A DNA stretch of 39,392 nucleotides from JANYIP01 sp031394045 (GTDB taxonomy: Bacteria > Actinomycetota > Actinomycetes > Prado026), in contig JANMWN010000262.1 in the NCBI GenBank assembly GCA_031394045.1, positions 1 through 39,392 on the forward strand, given 5' to 3'. Under the pieces are notes generated by a model. It searched no databases, had not been told where the DNA came from, and worked only from the letters and a program-made list of their open reading frames with translations. How positions within the stretch are numbered: the first letter of the stretch is position 1; every line of letters starts with the position of its first letter. This document shows, piece by piece, positions 31,815 to 38,469 of the stretch. The position numbers and the translations under genes are program-made.

Positions 31815-31860
31815 ACCTCTCGTGACGCGCCATGGTCACTCGAGAGGTTCTTCTTTTTTC
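31815..31860 (+). promoter_or_regulatory. Terminator-like hairpin and T-run directly before the DEAD-box start
   Basis: ACCTCTCG (31815-31822) pairs exactly with CGAGAGGT (31841-31848). Inside it TGAC (31823-31826) pairs with GTCA (31835-31838), leaving a 2-nt bulge and an 8-nt loop. TCTTCTTTTTTC follows (31849-31860), then the ATG at 31861. It has the form of an intrinsic terminator, and the only plausible Shine-Dalgarno (GAGAGG) is in its 3' arm. It can act as an attenuator or RBS lock for the helicase, or as the end of the SDR operon. Confidence 0.65.
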
Positions 31861-33294
31861 ATGTCTGTTGCCTCCCCTCAGCTCGAGGGTTCTGTCCCCA
31901 CGTTCGCCCAGCTCGGGATCGCCCCTGAGCTCGTCGCTGTCCTTGCCCGTCGTGGCATCGACATTCCGTTCCCCATCCAGGTCGCCACAATCCCGGACGC
32001 ACTCGCTCGCCGCGACGTGCTCGGCCGCGGCCAGACCGGCTCCGGCAAGACCATGGCGTTCGGCCTCCCGCTGGTCACCCAGCTCGCTGGTCGCAGGGCC
32101 CGTTCCACGTACCCGTTGAGCCTCGTGCTCGTACCCACCCGTGAGCTCGCGATGCAGGTCCACGACGCGCTCGAGCCCCTGGGCCGCGCGGTCGGGCTTC
32201 GCCTCAAGGTCGTGGTCGGCGGCACCTCGTTCCCCAAGCAGATCGACGCGTTGCGTCGCGGTGTCGAGATCGTCGTCGCCACGCCGGGCCGGCTCTCGGA
32301 CCTGATCCGTCAGGGTGCCTGCAACCTCGACGATGTCGAGATCACCGTGCTCGACGAGGCCGACCACATGGCTGACATGGGCTTCCTGCCCGCCGTCAGC
32401 GAGCTGCTCGACCAGGTCAAGCCGGGCGGCCAGCGGCTGCTCTTCTCGGCCACGCTCGACCGCGGCGTCGACGGCCTGGTGCGCAAGTACCTCGACAACC
32501 CGGTGACCCACTCGGTCGCCCCGGCCACCGCGTCGGTCGACACGATGGACCACCACCTCCTCCTCGTCGCCCACGACGACAAGGCCGCCGTCACCGCCGA
32601 GATCGCCGGCCGTGAGGGCCGCACGATCATGTTCGTACGCACCAAGCACGGCGCCGACCGCCTCACCACGGTGCTCCGTCGGCAGGGTGTGCCTGCCGGT
32701 GTGCTGCACGGTGGCCGCAGCCAGAACGCGCGTACCAAGACCCTCGCCGAGTTCCGCGAGGGCACCGTCCCCGTCCTGGTCGCCACCGATGTCGCGGCTC
32801 GCGGCATCCACGTCGACGACGTCGGCCTTGTCGTCCACGTCGACCCGCCGGGCGACTCCAAGGACTACTTGCACCGCGCCGGCCGTACCGCCCGCGCCGG
32901 CGAGACCGGCACCGTCGTCACCCTCGTGCTCCCGCACCAGGAGCGCGAGGTCGACTCGATGACCCGCAAGGCCGGCGTCAAGGCCCTGCGTACCCGGGTG
33001 CGCCCCGGCGACATCGGCCTCAGCGACCTCACCGGCGCACGTCGTCCCAGTGGCATCCCGCTGCCGCAGATCCCGGCCGGCGGCGAGGCCACCTCGCGCT
33101 ACGGCAGCCCGCGTCCTTCGTCTTCCGGTTCCCGCTCGTTCAGCGGTGGCCGGCCGACCTCGGGCGGGCGTCCCTCCGCGGGCAGCCGTACCGACCGACC
33201 GGAGCGCACCGAGCGCACGGACCGTCCGGCCCGTTCCGGGTACGGCGCCAGCCCGGGCCGCCCCAGCGGTGGCCGCCCCACCCGCTCGCGCTAG
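31861..33294 (+). CDS. DEAD-box ATP-dependent RNA helicase
   Basis: 477 residues. The N-terminal core carries the Q motif (F15, Q40), Walker A GQTGSGKT (57-64), PTREL, TPGR, DEAD (165-168) and SAT (196-198). The C-terminal core has TIMFVRTK, ATDVAARGIHV and HRAGRTARAG. A basic Arg/Ser/Gly/Pro tail follows from about residue 410 and likely binds RNA. It is close to RhlE/CsdA-type helicases active in cold and ribosome assembly. ATG 31861 was chosen for family alignment. A hairpin plus T-run sits immediately upstream. An in-frame GTG at 31822 would add 13 residues encoded by the hairpin and is less likely. Confidence 0.93.
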   Translation: MSVASPQLEGSVPTFAQLGIAPELVAVLARRGIDIPFPIQVATIPDALARRDVLGRGQTGSGKTMAFGLPLVTQLAGRRARSTYPLSLVLVPTRELAMQVHDALEPLGRAVGLRLKVVVGGTSFPKQIDALRRGVEIVVATPGRLSDLIRQGACNLDDVEITVLDEADHMADMGFLPAVSELLDQVKPGGQRLLFSATLDRGVDGLVRKYLDNPVTHSVAPATASVDTMDHHLLLVAHDDKAAVTAEIAGREGRTIMFVRTKHGADRLTTVLRRQGVPAGVLHGGRSQNARTKTLAEFREGTVPVLVATDVAARGIHVDDVGLVVHVDPPGDSKDYLHRAGRTARAGETGTVVTLVLPHQEREVDSMTRKAGVKALRTRVRPGDIGLSDLTGARRPSGIPLPQIPAGGEATSRYGSPRPSSSGSRSFSGGRPTSGGRPSAGSRTDRPERTERTDRPARSGYGASPGRPSGGRPTRSR

Positions 33295-33337
33295 GTAGCC
33301 CGCTGCGGGTAGCCCCCACCCCTTTTGCTGAAACCGA

Positions 33338-33376
33338 CGCCGATTGGCCCGTACCCCGGCCAGTCGGCGCCGTTTT
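33338..33376. terminator. Bidirectional terminator between the DEAD-box and GNAT genes
   Basis: CGCCGATTGGCC (33338-33349) pairs with GGCCAGTCGGCG (33358-33369), 12 bp with one G-T pair and an 8-nt loop, followed by GCCG then TTTT-type bases to 33376. On the other strand the stem is followed by CGGTTTC. It lies between convergent genes. Confidence 0.7.
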
Positions 33377-33413
33377 GGGCCAACCCACCTGGAGCGCGCG
33401 CCCCGGGCACGGG

Positions 33414-33878
33414 TCAGCTGGGTCCCAGTAGCTTGGCGAAGCAGCGGTTGTGCGGGCTGTCCTTGTAGTGTCCGAAGCCGGGGATCGCGGCGTAGCCGCT
33501 CGACTGGTAGAGCGCGATGGCCTCAGGCTGGGCGGTGCCTGTCTCCAGGATGATCTGCGGGTAGCCGGCCGCGCGGGCGGCGTCCTCCAACGCGGCCAGC
33601 ATCACTCGTGCGTACCCCTTGCCCCGCTGCGAGTCGGGCACGTACATCCGCTTGATCTCGGCATCGGCGCCGTGCGCTCGGATCCCGCCCATCGCGACCG
33701 GTACGCCGCCGACCCAGCCGACCAGGAAGGCGCCCCGCATCGGCGCAGCGAACGTAGCCGGGTCCATCACGGTCTCGTCCGGCCCGCCGTAGCGGCGGAC
33801 GTACTCGGCCTGCACCTGCGTCTCCAGCTCGCGCACGACCCAGTGCTCGTACCCCAGGTCCTGCAGCTCCATGCTCAT
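33414..33878 (-). CDS. GNAT-family N-acetyltransferase
   Basis: 154 residues. The acetyl-CoA motif A is IKRMYVPDSQRGKGYARVML, followed by YPQIILETGTAQPEAIALYQ and YAAIPGFGHYKDSPHNRCF. The closing block is typical of small-molecule GNATs. The target is unknown. ATG 33878 overlaps the bioA stop by 4 bases, so it is co-transcribed with bioA; a link with biotin metabolism is not established. Confidence 0.88.
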   Translation of the reverse strand: MSMELQDLGYEHWVVRELETQVQAEYVRRYGGPDETVMDPATFAAPMRGAFLVGWVGGVPVAMGGIRAHGADAEIKRMYVPDSQRGKGYARVMLAALEDAARAAGYPQIILETGTAQPEAIALYQSSGYAAIPGFGHYKDSPHNRCFAKLLGPS

Positions 33879-35158
33879 CGCGCCACCGCCGCGACGCAGG
33901 CAACCATCGACGACGTCAGCTGGGCCAGGTCGGCGTCGTCGATCACGTACGGCGGCATCGCGTAGACCAGCCGCCCGAACGGACGTACCCACACGCCCGA
34001 CTCGACCAGCAGCGGCGTGATCTCGCGCAGGTCCACCGGGTCGGTCAGCTCGATCACGCCGATCGCCCCCAGCACGCGTACGTCCCCGACGCCCGGCAGC
34101 CCTCGTGCACCCGCGAGCCCGCCAGTCAGGCCCGCCGAGATGCGGCGAACGTTGGCCTGCCAGGGCTGGCGGAGCAGCAGGTCGATGCTGGCCAGCGACA
34201 CCGCAGCAGCCAACGGGTTCCCCATGAACGTCGGCCCGTGCATGAACGCCCCGGCCGGCCCCTCGGAGATGACCGTCGCGATCTCCTCGGTGCACAGGGT
34301 CGCGCCCATCGACACGTACCCGCCGGTCATCGCCTTGCCGACGCACATGATGTCCGGAGCGACATCTGCGTGCTCGCAAGCGAAAAGCTCACCGGTCCGC
34401 CCGAACCCCGTCGCGATCTCGTCGAGGATCAGCAGCACGTCGTGCTCGTCGCACAGTGCCCGCACCCGAGCCAGGTACGCGGGGGAGTAGAAGTACATGC
34501 CTCCCGCGCCCTGAACGACCGGCTCCAGGATCACAGCCGCGAGCTCACCCTTGTGCGTAACCAGCAGTCCTTCGAGCTCGGCCGTGTGCCGGTCCGCCAG
34601 CGGCTCGTCGAACTGGCACCCCGGCCGTTCGGCGAATAGTTGTTGCGGCAGGCCAGGAAACAGCCGGTGCATGCCGGTCTGCGGATCGCACACCGACATC
34701 GCGCCGAGCGTGTCGCCGTGGTAGCCACCCCGGACGGTCAGCATCCGGGTACGTGCTGGCTCGCCCCGCGACGACCAGTACTGCACGGCCATCTTGAGCG
34801 CGACCTCGACGGCGACCGAGCCCGAGTCGGTGAAGAAGACCCGCGTCAGAGGCGCTGGGGTGATCGACACCAGCCGCTCGGCCAGCCGGACCGCTGGCTC
34901 GTGCGTCAGCCCGCCGAACATCACGTGCGACATGGCCCCGACCTGCTCGGTGACGGCCGCGTCGAGCACCGGGTTGCGGTAGCCGTGGATCGCCGACCAC
35001 CACGACGCCATCCCGTCGATCAGCTCGCGCCCGTCTGCCAGCGTCAGGCGTACGCCGGACGCGGACACCACCGGCAGCACCGGCAGTGGCGAGGTCGCCG
35101 ACGCGTACGGGTGCCACACGTGCGCCCGGTCAGCGGCGAGCAACGCCTCGATGTCCAT
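33875..35158 (-). CDS. bioA: BioA, 7,8-diaminononanoate synthase
   Basis: 427 residues. The PLP enzyme that uses S-adenosylmethionine to aminate KAPA in biotin synthesis. Signature stretches: RAHVWHPYAS at the N-terminus, DGMASWWSAIHGYRNP, FTDSGSVAVEVALKMA, YHGDTLGAMSV, LILDEIATGFGRTG, and the PLP lysine in MCVGKAMTGGY. ATG 35158 is 6 nt after TAGGGT (35170-35165), with CTGACA 16 nt further upstream, a good leaderless promoter. The other bio genes are not in the window. Confidence 0.95.
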   Translation of the reverse strand: MDIEALLAADRAHVWHPYASATSPLPVLPVVSASGVRLTLADGRELIDGMASWWSAIHGYRNPVLDAAVTEQVGAMSHVMFGGLTHEPAVRLAERLVSITPAPLTRVFFTDSGSVAVEVALKMAVQYWSSRGEPARTRMLTVRGGYHGDTLGAMSVCDPQTGMHRLFPGLPQQLFAERPGCQFDEPLADRHTAELEGLLVTHKGELAAVILEPVVQGAGGMYFYSPAYLARVRALCDEHDVLLILDEIATGFGRTGELFACEHADVAPDIMCVGKAMTGGYVSMGATLCTEEIATVISEGPAGAFMHGPTFMGNPLAAAVSLASIDLLLRQPWQANVRRISAGLTGGLAGARGLPGVGDVRVLGAIGVIELTDPVDLREITPLLVESGVWVRPFGRLVYAMPPYVIDDADLAQLTSSMVACVAAVAR

Positions 35159-35164
35159 GCCGAC

Positions 35165-35192
35165 ACCCTAGGAGGCGCCGCCGATGTGTCAG
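35165..35192 (-). promoter_or_regulatory. bioA promoter, leaderless
   Basis: On the minus strand the -35 CTGACA and the -10 TAGGGT (35170-35165) are 16 nt apart. The ATG at 35158 follows the -10 by 6 nt. The divergent PNPOx-like gene starts only 43 nt away, so the two promoters overlap. No BirA- or BioQ-type palindrome is visible. Confidence 0.55.
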
Positions 35193-35201
35193 CATTCGGG
35201 C

Positions 35202-35660
35202 GTGCTCACCTGGACCGAGGTCGCCGCCCTGCTCGCACCCTGGCGCAACTACTGGGTCTGCACCGTCAGCCTCGACGGTTCCCCCCACGCCGCGCCGGTC
35301 TGGGGCGCGGTCGTCGACGAGGTGCTCTGGATCTTCACCGAGGACGGCACGGTCAAGGCGCGCAACCTCACGCGCGACCCGCGGCTGACGATCCACCTCG
35401 AGAGCGGCGACAACGTCGTGATCATCCGGGGCACGGCAGAACCGCTCGGGCGCCCGAGCGAGCACCCGGGCATCGTCGCGGCCTTCGCCGCCAAGTACGC
35501 CGAGGACGAAGACGCGCAGTACCTCCCGGCGGCCACGGACGTACGCAACGTGTTCTACGCCGTACGCCCGTCCAACGCCCTCGTCTGGCTGCTCGAGGAC
35601 TTCGACACTCAGCGCCGCTGGGCCGCCGAGCCGGCGACGGTGAGCGACCCGAGCAGCTGA
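35202..35660 (+). CDS. Pyridoxamine 5'-phosphate oxidase-like split-barrel protein
   Basis: 152 residues, one FMN/F420-binding split beta-barrel: WVCTVSLDGSPHAAPVWGAV, WIFTEDGTVKARNLTRDPRL and NVVIIRGTAEPL. Such proteins bind flavin or F420 and include reductases and heme-binding forms; the activity cannot be set from sequence. GTG 35202 is preferred over ATG 35184 since CAGCAT lies 6 nt before it and the barrel begins there. Its last 52 nt overlap the convergent DUF2277 gene. Confidence 0.82.
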   Translation: MLTWTEVAALLAPWRNYWVCTVSLDGSPHAAPVWGAVVDEVLWIFTEDGTVKARNLTRDPRLTIHLESGDNVVIIRGTAEPLGRPSEHPGIVAAFAAKYAEDEDAQYLPAATDVRNVFYAVRPSNALVWLLEDFDTQRRWAAEPATVSDPSS

Positions 35661-35833
35661 TCGGTCGCCTCGGTCACCCGTCGCACCGCCTCGTCGAACG
35701 CCTCCTGGTTGGCCTTGGACGGCGCCCGCATCCCCGCGATCTTGCGTACGTACTGCAGCGCGGCCGCGTGCATGTCCTCCGGGCCGACCTCGTCGGTGTA
35801 GGGGGGCCGTAGCGTCTTGATGCTCCTGCACAT
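35609..35833 (-). CDS. DUF2277 protein
   Basis: 74 residues. Starts MCRSIKTLRPPYTDEVGPED, then ALQYVRKIAGMRAPSKANQE, the DUF2277 pattern with a conserved Cys2 and Arg/Lys-rich helices. Function unknown. ATG 35833 has GGAGGTGCAC directly upstream, a strong ribosome site. The stop end overlaps the PNPOx-like gene on the other strand by 52 bp. The hydrolase gene diverges 33 bp away. Confidence 0.88.
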   Translation of the reverse strand: MCRSIKTLRPPYTDEVGPEDMHAAALQYVRKIAGMRAPSKANQEAFDEAVRRVTEATDQLLGSLTVAGSAAQRR

Positions 35834-35854
35834 GTGCACCTCCAGGGTCGAGCG

Positions 35855-35860
35855 TACGGT
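35855..35860 (+). promoter_or_regulatory. -10 hexamer TACGGT, leaderless start of the hydrolase
   Basis: TACGGT is followed by 6 nt (CCAGGC) and the ATG at 35867. It argues against the in-frame ATG at 35834, which lies upstream of the promoter and over the DUF2277 start. Confidence 0.5.
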
Positions 35861-35866
35861 CCAGGC

Positions 35867-36676
35867 ATGCCCGTGCCGCCTGCCCTGTCGCTCCGCGGGC
35901 CCAACCGGCGGCTCCTGTTCGGAGCGCTGGTACTGCTCGTGATGGCGCTCGTGGCGCTCGTGGTGCTCGTCCGGCGGCCCTCCGAGGCGACGCCGACGAC
36001 CGACCAGACCCGGCTCGGCCCGGTCATCCTGGTCCCCGGCTACGGCGGCGGCACCGAAGGCCTCGACAACCTCGCGGCCCGGCTCCGCGCCACCGGACGC
36101 ACCGCCACCGTGCTCAAGCTCGCGGGCGACGGCACCGGCGACCTGCGGGTCGAGGCCGGGTTGCTCAAGGCTGCGGCTGATGCGGCGCTGGTGGACGGAG
36201 CGCCCTCGGTCGACGTCGTCGGCTACTCGGCGGGCGGCGTGGTCACCAGGATCTGGGCCAAGGAGCTCGGCGGCGCCGCCCACGCCCGGCGGATCGTGCT
36301 GCTCGGGTCGCCCGACCACGGCACGGACATCGCCGGGCTCGGGGCGTCGTTCGGCGGGTCGCTCTGCCCTGCGGCCTGCCAGCAGCTGGCCCCCACCAGC
36401 TCGTTGCTCCAGTCGTTAAACGCCGGCGGCGAGACTGTGTCCGGCCCCCAGTGGGTGAGCATCTGGACCGACCAGGACCAGGTGGTGACGCCGCCGGACT
36501 CGGCCAGCCTCGACGGTGCGCTGAACATCGTCGTCCAGAACGTGTGCAAGGACGCGCAGGTCGAGCACGGGCAGCTGCCCACCGACCGGGCGGTGCAGGG
36601 GCTGGTGCTACGCGCCCTCGATTCGCCACTGATGACCGCCCCGTCGGACGCCGACTGCGCCGACGTCCGCTCCTGA
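35867..36676 (+). CDS. Membrane-anchored lipase-like alpha/beta hydrolase
   Basis: 269 residues. One N-terminal membrane helix (about 16-36) followed by an outer domain with VILVPGYGGGTEGL, the nucleophile S121 in DVVGYSAGGVVTRIW, LLGSPDHGTDIAG, an aspartate in WTDQDQVVTP and a histidine in VEHGQLPTD. The layout matches Bacillus LipA/lipase class 2-type triacylglycerol lipases. Cysteines in GSLCPAACQ and near the C-terminus may form disulfides outside the cell. Single gene. Confidence 0.85.
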   Translation: MPVPPALSLRGPNRRLLFGALVLLVMALVALVVLVRRPSEATPTTDQTRLGPVILVPGYGGGTEGLDNLAARLRATGRTATVLKLAGDGTGDLRVEAGLLKAAADAALVDGAPSVDVVGYSAGGVVTRIWAKELGGAAHARRIVLLGSPDHGTDIAGLGASFGGSLCPAACQQLAPTSSLLQSLNAGGETVSGPQWVSIWTDQDQVVTPPDSASLDGALNIVVQNVCKDAQVEHGQLPTDRAVQGLVLRALDSPLMTAPSDADCADVRS

Positions 36677-36697
36677 CCGACGGCGCTCGTACCGGCT

Positions 36698-36722
36698 AGC
36701 TCGTCACGCTCAGCTCGTCACG
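36698..36722 (+). repeat. 11-bp direct repeat spanning the ABC permease stop
   Basis: AGCTCGTCACG occurs at 36698-36708 and 36712-36722 (14-bp period). The second copy contains the last codons of the permease; the first repeats them just beyond its stop. Confidence 0.8.
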
Positions 36723-37516
36723 TCCTTGGTCATGAAGTTGGCCCAGGCCACGCCGAGCAGCACCACCACGTAGACCCCCTGCACGAGTACCCCGCGCTCG
36801 ATGTCGCTCCACAGGATCGGGTCGCGGAACAGGTCGACCCACGAGAGCCAGTAGCGCGTCGGCAGGTACGGCTTCACCGCCCCCGCGGCGTCCAGGGTCA
36901 CGAGCACCTGGCTGAGCACCAGCACCGCCAGCGCACCCAGTGCCGCGCCCAGCGACGAGTCGGTGATGGTCGACAGCAGCAGCGCCACGGACGCGACGCC
37001 GATCATCGACCAGGCGATGTAGAGCACGACCAGCGCGGTCCGCCTGATCACCTCGCTGGTGCTGAGCGGCTCACCGGACAGCGACGTCGCCACCGGCTCC
37101 GAGCCGAACAGGCCGGTCCCCACGAAGTACGCCGTAACCGCGACCGCGCTGACCGACAGGAGCAGGAACACCAGCACCGAGGCCAGCTTCGCCACGAGCA
37201 GCCGGGTTCGCCCCACCGGCCGGGCCAGCAGGTAGCGCAGGGTTCCCGCCGACGCCTCGCCGGCCACCGCGTCCCCGGCGATCACGGCAACGGCGACCGG
37301 CAGGAACAGCGGCAGCACGATCCCCAGCGCGGCCGCGGGGAAGAGCGCGCCGTTGGCGAGCACGGCCGACAGGAAGGCTGGGCCTTCCCCGGGTCGTGGC
37401 CCGAGGTGCGTGACCCGCAGCAGGATCGCGACGATCGCCGGCAGCAGGCAGAGCAGGAAGATCGAGATCCAGGTACGCGGCCGCCGCATCAGCTTGCGGA
37501 TCTCGACCCGGATCAC
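36710..37516 (-). CDS. ABC-2 type transporter permease
   Basis: 268 residues with six membrane helices. It starts MIRVEIRKLMRRPRTWISIF, typical of ABC-2 exporter subunits, then GDAVAGEASAGTLRYLLARP, the conserved cytoplasmic loop of the family, and LFRDPILW near the end. It forms an exporter with the ATPase encoded upstream, to which it is coupled by a GTGA overlap (GTG 37516). Substrate unknown. Confidence 0.92.
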   Translation of the reverse strand: MIRVEIRKLMRRPRTWISIFLLCLLPAIVAILLRVTHLGPRPGEGPAFLSAVLANGALFPAAALGIVLPLFLPVAVAVIAGDAVAGEASAGTLRYLLARPVGRTRLLVAKLASVLVFLLLSVSAVAVTAYFVGTGLFGSEPVATSLSGEPLSTSEVIRRTALVVLYIAWSMIGVASVALLLSTITDSSLGAALGALAVLVLSQVLVTLDAAGAVKPYLPTRYWLSWVDLFRDPILWSDIERGVLVQGVYVVVLLGVAWANFMTKDVTS

Positions 37517-38469
37517 GGCGCCACTCCGGGGCCCGAGCCCGAGTCAGGGCCGGCCTGGCCGCGGGCGGAGTCGACCCGGTCGCTGCCGGCACCGGTCACC
37601 GACAGCACGACCTCCTCCAGCGTCGGCCGCTCGGCCACCACCTCGTGCACCCGCAGGCCGCCGCCGACGAGCCGGGCCACCAGGTCCTCGGGCGCGAGCC
37701 CCGCGACGACGAGCCGGTCGCCCTCGCGCTGCTCGACCCGGCCGTCGAGCAGGGTCACTGCCGCGGCCACGTCCGGCGTACGCAGCACGACCCTTCCGGT
37801 CGGTGCCCGCAGTGTCTCGAGCTCGTCCTGCAGCACCAGCCGGCCGCGGTCGAGGATCCCGACCCGCATGCACATCTGCTTCACCTCGGCGAGCAGGTGG
37901 CTGGACACGAACAGCGTCGTGCCCGCCGCGTTCATCGTGATGAGCAGGTCCCGCACCTCGCGGATCCCCTGCGGGTCCAGGCCGTTGGTCGGTTCGTCGA
38001 GCACGAGCAGCTGCGGCTGTCGGAGCAGGGCCGCGGCCAGGCCGAGCCGCTGGCGCATGCCGAGCGAGTAGGCCTTGGTCGGCTTGCGCCCGGCCGAGGC
38101 CAGCCCGACTTGCTCCAGCGCGGCGTCGATCCGGGTACGGCGGGTGCCCCGTGACCCGCCGGGAGCCGACGAGTCGATCAGCTCGAGGTTGGCCCGGCCG
38201 GACAGGTGCGGGTACGCCGCCGGACCTTCGATCAGGGCGCCGATCTGCGGCAGCGCCGACTTGAGGCCGCGGGGGACGGGCTGCCCCATCACTTCGGCGG
38301 TGCCGCTGGTGGCGAAGATCAGGCCCAGCAGCACGCGTACCGTCGTCGTCTTGCCCGAGCCGTTGGGCCCGAGGAAGCCGTAGCGATCACCCGCGCGCAC
38401 ATCGAGGTCGATGCCGTCGACGGCAAGGACGGAGCCGAACTTCTTGCTGAGCCCGTGCGTGACGATCAT
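37513..38469 (-). CDS. ABC exporter ATP-binding protein
   Basis: 318 residues. Walker A is GPNGSGKTTT, the signature motif is a variant YSLGMRQRLG, Walker B is LLVLDEPTNGLDP, and the H-loop is FVSSHLL. A CcmA/BcrA-type exporter ATPase with a C-terminal extension of about 80 residues. ATG 38469 overlaps the stop of the LolA/RseB-like gene. Together with the permease it is a complete two-gene ABC-2 exporter; drug, lipid or peptide export are all possible. Confidence 0.94.
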   Translation of the reverse strand: MIVTHGLSKKFGSVLAVDGIDLDVRAGDRYGFLGPNGSGKTTTVRVLLGLIFATSGTAEVMGQPVPRGLKSALPQIGALIEGPAAYPHLSGRANLELIDSSAPGGSRGTRRTRIDAALEQVGLASAGRKPTKAYSLGMRQRLGLAAALLRQPQLLVLDEPTNGLDPQGIREVRDLLITMNAAGTTLFVSSHLLAEVKQMCMRVGILDRGRLVLQDELETLRAPTGRVVLRTPDVAAAVTLLDGRVEQREGDRLVVAGLAPEDLVARLVGGGLRVHEVVAERPTLEEVVLSVTGAGSDRVDSARGQAGPDSGSGPGVAP

